From: Firmicutes bacterium UBA5499
GTDB taxonomy: Bacteria; Bacillota; DTU084
DNA: 7,761 nucleotides
Direction of reading: 5' to 3'
Assembly: GCA_002426275.1 (NCBI GenBank)
Contig: DIPB01000087.1
Coordinates: 16,136-23,896, forward strand
Part shown: positions 1 through 6,773 of the stretch, piece by piece
How positions within the stretch are numbered: the stretch's first letter is position 1
Layout of the letters: every line of letters starts with the position of its first letter
Notes under the pieces: generated by a model
Databases searched by the model: none
The model's input: the letters and a program-made list of their open reading frames with translations, nothing else
What the model was told of the DNA's origin: nothing
Position numbers and translations under genes: made by a program

Positions 1-1
1 A

Positions 2-751
2 GGAGAATTGTCCGGGTGCATTGAGCAAGCACTGCAAGCTTCCCGGCTGCCGGCAGCGCCGCAGGCAGCGAAGAGAAAACTGCCCGCAGTCTGGATCGTC
101 GGCCCGGAGCCGGAGGAAATGGCCCGGGCCGTGGCTGAAACAGTGCGCCTGATCCCGCGGCAGTCTCCGCAGAAGATTGCCGCCCTGGCTAGAGAAGAAA
201 AGCCGCAGGCGATTTTGTGGGATAGCGGGCCGTGGGGACGCAGAGCCGCGCCGCAGGCTGCGGCGTTGCTCCAGACAGGGCTCTGCGCGGACTGCACGCT
301 GCTGGAGACCGACGGAGAGAGCCTTTTCATGTATAGACCCGCAGGCGGAGGCAGCCTGACGGCGAAGATCGTCTGCCGCACCAGCCCCCAGATGGCCACC
401 GTACGGACGACGCGGCAAGAGAGCGGGCAGGTCATGGTGGCAGTGGGCGCCGGAGCCGCGTCAGCCTTGCCGCAGATCCGGCGCTTCGTCCGGGAAAACG
501 GCTATTCCCTGGCCGCGTCCCGGGCGCTGGTGGACCAAGACGTCTTGCCTTACCAGTGTCAGGTTGGCCTGACCGGCAAGAGCGTCTGTCCGGCTGTATA
601 CATAGCCTGCGGCATCTCCGGGGCTGTGCAGCACACGTGCGCCATCCGGCAGGCAGGCACTGTGATCGCCGTCAATGCCGATCGAAACGCGCGGATCTTC
701 GCTTACGCGGATTACGGCATTGTGGGAGACTGCGCAGAAATATTTGGTTAA
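2..751 (+). CDS. etfA: Electron transfer flavoprotein alpha subunit (EtfA/FixB family), probably 5'-partial
   Basis: EtfA pairs with EtfB, binds FAD and carries electrons between flavin dehydrogenases (for example acyl-CoA dehydrogenases) and other carriers in the cytoplasm. Seen here: the C-terminal FAD domain has SRALVD, QVGLTGK, the GISGAVQH motif with its flavin-contacting His, then a VNAD segment and ADYGIVGD. The N-terminal half keeps the TGLCADCT segment typical of domain I. About 250 codons are visible against roughly 310-340 in the family, and the first beta-strand (the usual 'VFAE' segment) is missing, so the gene most likely begins upstream of base 1. A TTG at 8 could serve as a start, but the AGGAG at 1-5 is too close to it. 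The usual SGGRG motif before the FAD domain is replaced by VGAGAAS at 431-463. No etfB is visible; it could lie upstream. Family assignment is firm, partner and electron donor unknown. Confidence 0.88.
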   Translation, partial: GELSGCIEQALQASRLPAAPQAAKRKLPAVWIVGPEPEEMARAVAETVRLIPRQSPQKIAALAREEKPQAILWDSGPWGRRAAPQAAALLQTGLCADCTLLETDGESLFMYRPAGGGSLTAKIVCRTSPQMATVRTTRQESGQVMVAVGAGAASALPQIRRFVRENGYSLAASRALVDQDVLPYQCQVGLTGKSVCPAVYIACGISGAVQHTCAIRQAGTVIAVNADRNARIFAYADYGIVGDCAEIFG

Positions 752-764
752 CATGCGTGCAAAA

Positions 765-772
765 AAGGAGGG
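765..772 (+). promoter_or_regulatory. Strong ribosome binding site that fixes the TTG start of the isomerase gene
   Basis: AAGGAGGG lies 7-8 bases before the TTG at 780. An in-frame ATG at 753 lies upstream of it but has no good ribosome site, so the TTG is preferred. Confidence 0.75.
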
Positions 773-779
773 CTTCGGC

Positions 780-2165
780 TTGTTGAACTATCAAGTGCGG
801 ATCGGCCTGGCGCCGCTCCGCAGGGATGTAACGCCGCGACCGGGGATTTTTAACTGGCAAAAGGCTGAGGAGCGCGCAAAGCGCCTTACGGCTTACATCA
901 AGGAGCAATATGCGGACAATAATGTCTCTTTCGCTGATGTGGCGGGAATCAACGACAGGGACATCATCATCACGGAGCGGGATGCGGATTTGGCGGCTGA
1001 GCGCTTTCGGGATGTGGATGCCGTGTTCATCATCAACTGCAATTTCGGCAATGAGGAGGCTGCGGCCCGTCTGGCGGGGAAGCTGGGCAAGCCTGTGCTG
1101 CTATGGGCGCCGCTGGATGAGGAATTTTCCCCGGACGGCATGCGCTACACAGACAGCCAGTGCGGCATGTTCGGCATCAGCCGACAGCTGCAGCGCTGCA
1201 ACATTCCCTTTTCGTATCTCCAGACCTGCCGGGTGGAAGATCCCCTGTTTGATCAAGGGTTCCGCCGCTTTGTGGCCGTGGCCTGCATGGTGAAGAATTT
1301 CCGCGGCCTGCGGGTGGCGCAGGTAGGCATGCGGCCAAAGCCGTTTTGTTCCGTGATCTTTAACGAAGGCGAGCTGCTCCAGAAGTTCGGCATTCAAACC
1401 GTGCCTGTGAACCTGGCGGTCGTGATCGATAAATATAATGAGATTTTGACCAGGCGCGGCGCTGAACTGGAAAAGGGAGCGGCGTTATTGCGCGGCAGGT
1501 ACGAGCTTGATGAGCCCACAGAGCCGCTGCTGAAGAAAGTATACGCTTTTGTGCTGCTGTACCAGGAGATTTTCCGAGAATACGACGTAGGGGCGATCTC
1601 CGCGGAATGCTGGACTGCCATGCAGCGGGCGGTGGGCGCGATGCCTTGCACAGCTTACAGCATCCTGGCTGACAAAGGGTATATCGTCAGCTGCGAGTCG
1701 GACATGCACGGCGCCATAAGCATGGTGCTGCTGGCCTGCGCCAGCCTGGGCAAAGTTCCCTTTTTCGGAGAATTTACCGTGCGCCATCCCGAAGAGAAAA
1801 ATACGGAGCTGCTGTGGCATTGCGGTCCGTTTGCTTATTCGCTGAAAGCGCAGGACAGCAAAGCGTCCATGGTCAATATGCGCCAGTGGTTTCGGGTCAA
1901 AGACGGCCGTTACACCGTGGCGCGGTTTGAGCAGGACAACGGCAAATACACCCTGCTTTCCGGAGTTTGCGACTCCGCGGAGGGGCCGTACACTTTCGGC
2001 ACTTATCTGTGGGCGAAATTTAAAAACTTGCCTCAGTGGGAAAAGAAGTTGGTGGAAGGGCCCTATATTCATCATCTGGCGGAAATCGAAGGCGATTATA
2101 CCGAAGAGCTGAGGGAATTCTGCAAATATGTGCCGCACCTTGCCCCGGACAGCGTGGACGAATGA
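780..2165 (+). CDS. L-fucose/L-arabinose isomerase superfamily protein (COG2407-like), substrate unknown
   Basis: This is a 461-residue cytoplasmic protein resembling the FucI-like branch of aldose-ketose isomerases, which use a bound divalent metal (usually Mn2+) to interconvert aldoses and ketoses. Seen: the N-terminal IGLAPLRRD strand common in this family, a Rossmann-like region with FIINCNFGNEE, and in the C-terminal half three candidate metal/catalytic residues in the expected order: Glu276 (AECW), Asp308 (CESDMHGA) and His347 (WHCGP). These correspond by motif to the Glu, Asp and His of E. coli FucI. It is shorter than classical FucI (about 590 residues), as is usual for the COG2407 group. 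Start: TTG 780 follows AAGGAGGG; ATG 753 and TTG 783 are alternatives. It lies 28 bases after etfA on the same strand and is probably co-transcribed with it. No kinase, aldolase or sugar transporter is nearby, so neither fucose nor arabinose can be claimed as substrate. Confidence 0.8.
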   Translation: MLNYQVRIGLAPLRRDVTPRPGIFNWQKAEERAKRLTAYIKEQYADNNVSFADVAGINDRDIIITERDADLAAERFRDVDAVFIINCNFGNEEAAARLAGKLGKPVLLWAPLDEEFSPDGMRYTDSQCGMFGISRQLQRCNIPFSYLQTCRVEDPLFDQGFRRFVAVACMVKNFRGLRVAQVGMRPKPFCSVIFNEGELLQKFGIQTVPVNLAVVIDKYNEILTRRGAELEKGAALLRGRYELDEPTEPLLKKVYAFVLLYQEIFREYDVGAISAECWTAMQRAVGAMPCTAYSILADKGYIVSCESDMHGAISMVLLACASLGKVPFFGEFTVRHPEEKNTELLWHCGPFAYSLKAQDSKASMVNMRQWFRVKDGRYTVARFEQDNGKYTLLSGVCDSAEGPYTFGTYLWAKFKNLPQWEKKLVEGPYIHHLAEIEGDYTEELREFCKYVPHLAPDSVDE

Positions 2166-2174
2166 CAGCTGCCG

Positions 2175-2651
2175 TCAGTTCAAAAAGAGCAGCGTCCAGG
2201 CGACTGCCGCCAGATAAACGCTCCAGAGCAGATGGGGCAGCAGCAACAAGGCGGCCTGCGAGAGCTTCGCGGCCCGAAGAATTGTCAGCAGCAAAACCAA
2301 ACACAGCAAGAGCGACAAAAACGCCGCCAGCAAGAGCGAATGCAGGCCGAAAAAGCTGCTGGCACAGAGCAGATTTAAAATCAATTGCATGGTGAAAAGC
2401 AAGAGGGTTTTCTTTACTTCCAAGCGGCCGGCACCTTGGTTCCAGATTGCGTACAGCGCGATGCCCATAAGCGTATAGAGGCTCAGCCAGGCCGGCGGGA
2501 AGAGCCACTGGGGCGGGGCAAAGCCCGGCTTTACCAGCTGGCCGTACCAGCCGGCTAAGGAAGGGATCGCAAACAGAAGGCTGCCAAGGCTTACTAAGTG
2601 GCAGAGGCCCAGGCTGGCCAGCAGGCGGCCAAAGCTAAACTCTCGACTCAC
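2175..2651 (-). CDS. tspO: TspO/MBR family (tryptophan-rich sensory protein) membrane protein
   Basis: A 158-residue integral membrane protein with about five hydrophobic helices, the normal TspO length. TspO proteins bind tetrapyrroles and related ligands and have been linked to stress and porphyrin handling; the physiological role here is unknown. Seen: WYGQLVKP (35-42), FAPPQWLFPPAW (44-55), LYTLMGIALYAIW (58-70), QLILN (89-93) and PHLLW (139-143), in family order. Deviations: the Trp usually found in the N-x-x-W-S motif after QL-x-LN is Cys96, and the common PYLLW is PHLLW. The start is GTG, 8 bases after AAAGGAGA (2660-2667). It lies 62 bases downstream of pheA on the same strand, with no hairpin-plus-U-tract between them, so it may be the last gene of the aroF-pheA message. 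Its stop is 9 bases from the stop of the convergent isomerase gene. Confidence 0.88.
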   Translation of the reverse strand: MSREFSFGRLLASLGLCHLVSLGSLLFAIPSLAGWYGQLVKPGFAPPQWLFPPAWLSLYTLMGIALYAIWNQGAGRLEVKKTLLLFTMQLILNLLCASSFFGLHSLLLAAFLSLLLCLVLLLTILRAAKLSQAALLLLPHLLWSVYLAAVAWTLLFLN

Positions 2652-2713
2652 TGTCGTCGTCTCCTTTAAGATATTTAATGTTTCATTTCTAGATCCGGGG
2701 CTGATTTCCTGCC

Positions 2714-3523
2714 TCAGGGCAGATCTGTTTTGGCGGCGGGATAGGAGCCCAAAAGGCGGCAGCCGGCAGTTTGGGCGATTTTCTCAAGGGCGGCGCTCAC
2801 TCTGCCTTCCGAGCGGTGGCCTTCGAAGTCGATGAAGAAATGATAATGGCCCAGGGCTTTGCCTGTGGGCCGGGATTCGATGCGTGTGAGATTGATTTGC
2901 CGGGCGGCGAACTCTTTGAGCACCTGGTAGAGCCAGCCGCTGCGATCCGCCTTGGCAGAGAGCAGAACCGAAGTCTTATCATGGCCTGTGGGCGGCGCGT
3001 CCTCTGCTGCCAGCACGATAAAGCGGGTCATATTAGTTTGGCAGGTGGGAATTTCAGTGGCTTGGAGGCCGTAGAGCCGGGCGGCCCTGAGGGTGCAAAT
3101 GGCGCCGAGCTCTTGGCGGCTTTCCGAGACCGTGCGGGCCGCGGCTGCGGTGCTTGCGGTTTCGCTGATTTCAACGTCCAGGCCGGTTAAATAATCGCCG
3201 CACTGAGCCAGCGCGTGAGGGTGAGAGAGCACCCGCCTGGGTTTTCCCGTTTCGGGCCGCACCGCCAAAAAATGGGCGATGGGTAAGACCACCTCGGATG
3301 CTATGAGCAGAGGCGTGGCTGTCAAAGCCGAGAGGGTCGGACCTACGGAACCTTCTAAAGAATTTTCCAGCGGCGCCAGCGCCGCGGAGATTTCACCGTT
3401 TTCTGCGGCCTTAATTAAAAGCGGGATGCTGGGATAAGGGCGGATGGTCATCCGCCCTTTTGCGTAAGCGGCGGCGGCTTCTTCGCTGAAAGTCCCTTCC
3501 GGACCCAGATAGCCCAGAGCCAC
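2714..3523 (-). CDS. pheA: Prephenate dehydratase, monofunctional, with C-terminal ACT domain
   Basis: Converts prephenate to phenylpyruvate, the step committing chorismate-derived carbon to phenylalanine; cytoplasmic. Its 269 residues match the monofunctional Gram-positive type, with no chorismate mutase domain. Seen: LGPEGTFSEEAA at the N-terminus (6-17), PLENSLEGSV (51-60), and NMTRF (164-168) holding the Thr-Arg-Phe catalytic motif. The ACT domain (about 183-262) has INLTRIESRP, including the ESRP effector motif at 216-219. The companion GAL motif of the Phe-binding pocket reads Gly196-Trp197-Leu198, an unusual substitution. The GTG start is supported by GGGAGGTG 8 bases upstream, which overlaps the last codons of aroF. 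Only 3 bases separate the two genes, implying translational coupling. Expression should follow the Phe T-box upstream of aroF. Confidence 0.96.
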   Translation of the reverse strand: MALGYLGPEGTFSEEAAAAYAKGRMTIRPYPSIPLLIKAAENGEISAALAPLENSLEGSVGPTLSALTATPLLIASEVVLPIAHFLAVRPETGKPRRVLSHPHALAQCGDYLTGLDVEISETASTAAAARTVSESRQELGAICTLRAARLYGLQATEIPTCQTNMTRFIVLAAEDAPPTGHDKTSVLLSAKADRSGWLYQVLKEFAARQINLTRIESRPTGKALGHYHFFIDFEGHRSEGRVSAALEKIAQTAGCRLLGSYPAAKTDLP

Positions 3524-3526
3524 AGC

Positions 3527-4540
3527 TTACACCTCCCGACCGCAGGCCAAGGCCAATGCTTTCAGGTTTTGCACAAGGGCTGCATAGTTTTCCGGACGTA
3601 GGGACTGCGGTCCGTCCGAGAGAGCCTCGCTGGGATTGGGGTGCACTTCGATCATCAAACCATCGGCGCCGGCGGCGACTGAAGCCCTGGCCAGCGGTTC
3701 CACCAGCCTCCAGCGGCCGGAGGCGTGGCTGGGATCTGCCAGAATCGGCAGATGGCTATGCTGCTTTACCAAAGGAATAGCGCTGATATCCAGGGTATTC
3801 CGCGTGGCAGTCTCATAAGTGCGGATCCCCCGCTCGCAAAGAATGACATCATAGTTGCCCTCAGAGAGGATATATTCCGCAGCCATCAGCCATTCTTCCA
3901 CAGTGGCGGCCAAGCCCCGCTTGAGGATCACAGGCTTTTTGCTTTTGCCTACCTCGCGCAGGAGGGTGAAGTTCTGCATGTTGCGGGCCCCGATTTGCAG
4001 GAGATCCACATATTGGCAAACCAATGGCACATCCGCCGGATTTACCACCTCTGTCACCACGGGCAGACCAACTTCTTCCCGGGCGCGGGCCAAAATCTCC
4101 AGCCCCTCTTCTTCCATGCCCTGGAAGGAATAAGGAGAGGTACGGGGCTTATAGGCGCCGCCTCTGAGAAAAGTCGCTCCGGCCTCGGCCACGGCGTGCG
4201 CTGTCTCCAGAAGCTGGCTGCAGCTTTCCACAGCGCATGGCCCGGCGATGAGGGTGAGTTTGCGGCCGCCGATGATCCTCCCCGCCACTTCCACCGTGGT
4301 ATCATGATCCACAAGCTCCCGGGAGGCAAGTTTATAGGGCTGCATAATGGGTACAACCCTTTCCACGCCCGCCAACAATTCCAGACACTCCATAGCGTTT
4401 TGCGTGCGCTCGCCGATGGCGCCGATGACGGTTTTTGCCACTCCAAAGATGGGATGAGGGCGGAAGCCCAATTGTTCAAGCCGCGCAATCACGGCGTCGG
4501 TCTGTTCTTGGCTGGCTCCTCTTTGCATCACCACAATCAT
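3527..4540 (-). CDS. aroF: 3-deoxy-7-phosphoheptulonate (DAHP) synthase, type I-beta with N-terminal regulatory domain
   Basis: Condenses phosphoenolpyruvate and erythrose 4-phosphate into DAHP, the first step of the shikimate pathway. At 337 residues it has the layout of the Thermotoga-type enzyme: an N-terminal ferredoxin-like domain (about 1-70) that in the family mediates feedback inhibition by aromatic amino acids, then a TIM barrel. Seen: AGPCAVES (99-106), [11 protein letters not shown] (131-141), [10 protein letters not shown] (181-190), LKRG (206-209) and ADPSHASG (268-275). Cys102, His272, Glu298 and Asp309 sit at the numbers I recall for the metal ligands of the Thermotoga maritima enzyme, so the active site looks intact. 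The ATG start follows GGAGGTGA on the minus strand (plus-strand bases 4547-4554). The gene lies directly behind a T-box leader and is followed by pheA after 3 bases. Which amino acid inhibits it allosterically cannot be read from the sequence. Confidence 0.97.
   Translation of the reverse strand: MIVVMQRGASQEQTDAVIARLEQLGFRPHPIFGVAKTVIGAIGERTQNAMECLELLAGVERVVPIMQPYKLASRELVDHDTTVEVAGRIIGGRKLTLIAGPCAVESCSQLLETAHAVAEAGATFLRGGAYKPRTSPYSFQGMEEEGLEILARAREEVGLPVVTEVVNPADVPLVCQYVDLLQIGARNMQNFTLLREVGKSKKPVILKRGLAATVEEWLMAAEYILSEGNYDVILCERGIRTYETATRNTLDISAIPLVKQHSHLPILADPSHASGRWRLVEPLARASVAAGADGLMIEVHPNPSEALSDGPQSLRPENYAALVQNLKALALACGREV
3530..3537 (-). promoter_or_regulatory. Ribosome binding site of pheA, embedded in the end of aroF
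   Basis: On the minus strand GGGAGGTG overlaps the last Glu-Val codons and stop of aroF, about 8 bases before the GTG start of pheA. It supports that GTG and suggests reinitiation by ribosomes finishing aroF. Confidence 0.75.
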
Positions 4541-4562
4541 TTTCTTTCACCTCCAGATAAAT

Positions 4563-4595
4563 AAAAAAACCCGTCCCCTAGTTTAGGGGCGGGTT
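4563..4595 (-). terminator. Rho-independent terminator of the T-box leader (regulated attenuator)
   Basis: On the minus strand, AACCCG and CCCCTA pair with TAGGGG and CGGGTT around a 3-base loop, with one bulged base, followed by a run of seven T. The 5' arm (4583-4592) is shared with the antiterminator helix, so the two folds exclude each other. The next element downstream is the aroF ribosome site, which places the terminator exactly where an attenuator should be. Confidence 0.95.
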
Positions 4596-4845
4596 AAATT
4601 CCGCGGTACCACCCTAATTGGTCCCAAAGGACCCGCTTCATTGGGGTACGGGAGAGCTTCTCCGATACCCTTCCCCTTTAACGGTGGGATGCCGGCACAA
4701 CTTACTGGGCGCAAGGCCGTTGGGTCTGCGGCTCCGGGGCGAACTTCTGCACGGGTTCCAGACCAGGCTCTCACCGTCCCTGGCTCTCTGTGCTGGGGAA
4801 ATCCGGTCATACTTTGCCCCTTCATTGCCATTTCATAGCTGATTT
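4563..4845 (-). ncRNA. T-box riboswitch leader, probable tRNA-Phe (UUC specifier), controlling aroF-pheA
   Basis: This cis-acting leader senses uncharged tRNA. On the minus strand the T-box core reads TTAGGG (4612-4617), a 7-base bulge TGGTACC (4605-4611) and GCGG (4601-4604). The flanks pair exactly with CCGC+CCCTAA at 4583-4592 to form the antiterminator. Stem I is visible: the base pairs GGGGC (4816-4820) with GCCCC (4736-4740), followed by AAAGTA on the 5' side and AGAAG on the 3' side as in the loop-E specifier region. Next come GCAC/GTGC (4790-4793 with 4749-4752), AGAGAG (4784-4789) and the distal hairpin CCAGG/CCTGG (4763-4783). The triplet after GAAG is TTC (4741-4743), a Phe codon followed by the usual purine. 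The bulge TGGT would pair with an acceptor end with discriminator A, as in tRNA-Phe. A Stem III hairpin lies at 4643-4670. The leader fills most of the 415-base gap between aroF and the next gene. The 5' end is inferred from the promoter. Confidence 0.95.
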
Positions 4846-4850
4846 TTTTC

Positions 4851-4879
4851 ATTATAACAAAAGGAATGGCATTTAGCAA
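4851..4879 (-). promoter_or_regulatory. Sigma-A type promoter of the T-box-aroF-pheA operon
   Basis: On the minus strand a perfect TATAAT (4851-4856) lies 17 bases after TTGCTA (4874-4879, four of six matches to TTGACA). Transcription would begin near 4844, a few bases before the first T-box helix, giving a leader of about 280 bases up to the terminator. Confidence 0.85.
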
Positions 4880-4955
4880 GAACTTTTTTTATCGGCTGCA
4901 AACAGGGAAAAAGATTGACAAGGCGAATATTTAGAAGAAGGGGTGAAGAAAAAGC

Positions 4956-6773
4956 ATGGATGTTATCTCAACGCGCCTTCAGGGCAAAGCGCTGATTGCC
5001 GACGGCGCTATGGGAACGCAGCTTCTGGAGCGAGTTCCCATCAGCCAAAACCTGGAGGCTTTAAATATAGTCGAGCCGCAGCACGTCTTGGACATTCATC
5101 AGGCGTATCTGGAGGCAGGGGCGGAACTGCTGGAGACCAACAGTTTCGGAGCCAACAGGCTGCGTTTGGCCCGTTATGGGTTTGCAGGCAAAGTATCGGC
5201 CATCAACCGGCAAGCAGTGGCTTTGGCCAGAAAAGTCGCAGGAGCTAAAGCCCTGGTCGCCGCCTCAGTAGGACCGCTGGGACGTCCTTTGGCGCCGTGG
5301 GGTTCTCTGTCCCTGGAAGAGGCGGAGGAAGCGTTCACCGAGCAATTGGAAGCTCTGCTTTCGGCCGCGCCCGATCTGGTTCTGCTGGAGACTTTTGCGG
5401 ATCTGGCGGAGGTGAAGATCGCACTGGGCGTGCTGCAAAAACTGCACGTCGAGATACCTGTGGCAGTGACTATGACCTTTTTGTCGGATGGCGCCACTGT
5501 CATGGGAGCGGAAGCTGTGGAAGCTGCCAGAGCGCTGCGGGAACTGGGGATAACCTATTTTGGCGCCAATTGCGGTTCCGGGCCCCAGGATATGATAGCC
5601 ATCATGGAAAGGCTGGCAAGCGTCGAGGGGTTAAAGCTAATTGCTCAGCCCAATGCAGGCCGGCCGCAGCTTGTGGAAGGGCGCACGGTTTACTTCTCTA
5701 CCCCGGAATATTTTGCCCAGGCCACTAAAACGCTTTTGGAGTTGGGGGTTGCCATCGTCGGAGGCTGTTGCGGCACAACTCCCGCGCACACTCAGGCCAT
5801 GGCAAGAAGCAAACGGGAGTGGCTTGCGGCCGGCTGTCCTCGCCGCACGCCGCTGGTGACCTTCACGCCCAAGGAGAAGCCTCAGGAATTGCCGCCGGCG
5901 AAAAGACCGGGGATTTTAGGCGCCATTGACAAAGGCTTTGTGAAAACTGTGGAGATGGATCCTCCCAAGGGCGTGGAGCTGCAACAGATGCTGGCAGGGG
6001 CACGGATGCTGAAGCTGGGAGGGATTGACGCGGTCAATATCGCAGATTCGCCCATGGCCAAGGTCCGGATGAGCCCGGTGGCCATCGCCCATCTGCTCAG
6101 AGAGCAGGTGGGAATAGAGGCTATTTTGCATTTTACCTGCAGGGATCGCAATCTTTTGGGACTGCAATCTGAACTTTTAGGCGCGGCAGCGTTGGGGATT
6201 AAAAACGTTTTAGCCCTCACGGGAGATCCTCCGTCCATCGGCGATCATCCTCAGGCCACGGCGGTTTTTGATGTTAATTCCGAAGGGCTGGTGAGGATCA
6301 TAGCCGGACTTAACAGAGGGCATGATATGATGGGCAATCAGCTGGGGCTGGCCACTAATTTTGCCATCGGCGTGGGTGTGAATCCGGCTGCCGGCGATCT
6401 GGCGAAGGAGATCGAAAGATTTCAGGCTAAGTTTGAGGCGGGAGCTCATTTCGCCCAAACTCAGCCTATCTACGACCTGGCTATGCTGGAGCGTTTTTTA
6501 GAGGCCGCGAAAGGCATTAAGATTCCGATTTTAGTGGGAGTGCTGCCGCTGCGCAGCAGCAGGCACGCCGAATTTCTGCATAACGAAGTGCCCGGGATTT
6601 TCATTCCTGAGGAAATCAGGCAAAGGATGCGGCAAGGCGACGCCGGGCAGCAGGCAAGATGCGGAGTGCAAATTGCCCGCGCCTTCGTGGAGAAGCTTGC
6701 AAATACGGTGGCCGGCGTTTACCTGATGCCTCCTTTCGGTTCGTATAAAACTGCGCTGGAGGTCTTGGCATAG
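4956..6773 (+). CDS. yitJ: Bifunctional homocysteine S-methyltransferase / 5,10-methylenetetrahydrofolate reductase (YitJ type)
   Basis: A 605-residue cytoplasmic fusion linking folate one-carbon reduction to methionine synthesis. Residues about 1-290 form a homocysteine methyltransferase barrel: DGAMGTQL (17-24), TNSFGANRL (61-69), GANCGSG with Cys206, and GGCCGTTP with Cys271-Cys272, the three expected zinc-binding thiols. Residues about 310-605 form the FAD-dependent methylenetetrahydrofolate reductase barrel: VEMDPPKG with Glu333, LTGDPPSIGDHP with Asp424, QTQPIYD, and a typical C-terminal GVYLMPPFGSY. No cobalamin-binding or activation domain follows, so if it makes methionine from methyl-folate through cobalamin, those modules must be on another protein; other methyl donors are possible. 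The ATG start is preceded by AAGGGGTG at a rather long distance (about 12 bases). The stop TAG overlaps the GTG of the next gene by one base. I see no convincing promoter in the 76 bases before it (4880-4955). Confidence 0.95.
   Translation: MDVISTRLQGKALIADGAMGTQLLERVPISQNLEALNIVEPQHVLDIHQAYLEAGAELLETNSFGANRLRLARYGFAGKVSAINRQAVALARKVAGAKALVAASVGPLGRPLAPWGSLSLEEAEEAFTEQLEALLSAAPDLVLLETFADLAEVKIALGVLQKLHVEIPVAVTMTFLSDGATVMGAEAVEAARALRELGITYFGANCGSGPQDMIAIMERLASVEGLKLIAQPNAGRPQLVEGRTVYFSTPEYFAQATKTLLELGVAIVGGCCGTTPAHTQAMARSKREWLAAGCPRRTPLVTFTPKEKPQELPPAKRPGILGAIDKGFVKTVEMDPPKGVELQQMLAGARMLKLGGIDAVNIADSPMAKVRMSPVAIAHLLREQVGIEAILHFTCRDRNLLGLQSELLGAAALGIKNVLALTGDPPSIGDHPQATAVFDVNSEGLVRIIAGLNRGHDMMGNQLGLATNFAIGVGVNPAAGDLAKEIERFQAKFEAGAHFAQTQPIYDLAMLERFLEAAKGIKIPILVGVLPLRSSRHAEFLHNEVPGIFIPEEIRQRMRQGDAGQQARCGVQIARAFVEKLANTVAGVYLMPPFGSYKTALEVLA
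6758..6762 (+). promoter_or_regulatory. Ribosome binding site of the mscS-type gene inside the end of the preceding gene
   Basis: GGAGG within the last codons of the upstream gene lies 10 bases before the GTG at 6773. It supports the TAGTG one-base stop/start overlap as the true start. Confidence 0.7.

Noticed and set aside
753..779. ATG at 753 as start of the isomerase
   Set aside because: It would place the strong AAGGAGGG ribosome site inside the coding region, and it has no good site of its own; the conserved N-terminal strand begins after TTG 780.
1485..2138. A 217-codon open frame on the minus strand inside the isomerase gene
   Set aside because: It is antisense to a well-supported conserved protein and has no recognisable family features; long antisense frames are common in GC-rich coding DNA.
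3725..4564. A 279-codon open frame on the plus strand opposite aroF
   Set aside because: It mirrors aroF codon by codon and extends into the ribosome site region of aroF; the aroF protein has all its catalytic motifs, so this is a shadow frame.
4620..4633. Palindrome GGTCCCAAAGGACC considered as an operator or a separate terminator
   Set aside because: It lies just 5' of the T-box core in the leader RNA and has no T-run; it is best read as an extra small hairpin of the T-box leader.
4583..4879. A 98-codon open frame on the minus strand and 65-101-codon frames on the plus strand across the aroF leader
   Set aside because: They lie within the T-box RNA, run through its conserved helices and terminator, and show no protein family resemblance.
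4915..4920. Perfect TTGACA upstream of the methyltransferase/reductase gene
   Set aside because: No TATAAT-like hexamer lies 15-19 bases downstream (that stretch is the GA-rich ribosome-site region), and the AT-rich AATATT is only 5 bases away, so I do not call a promoter.
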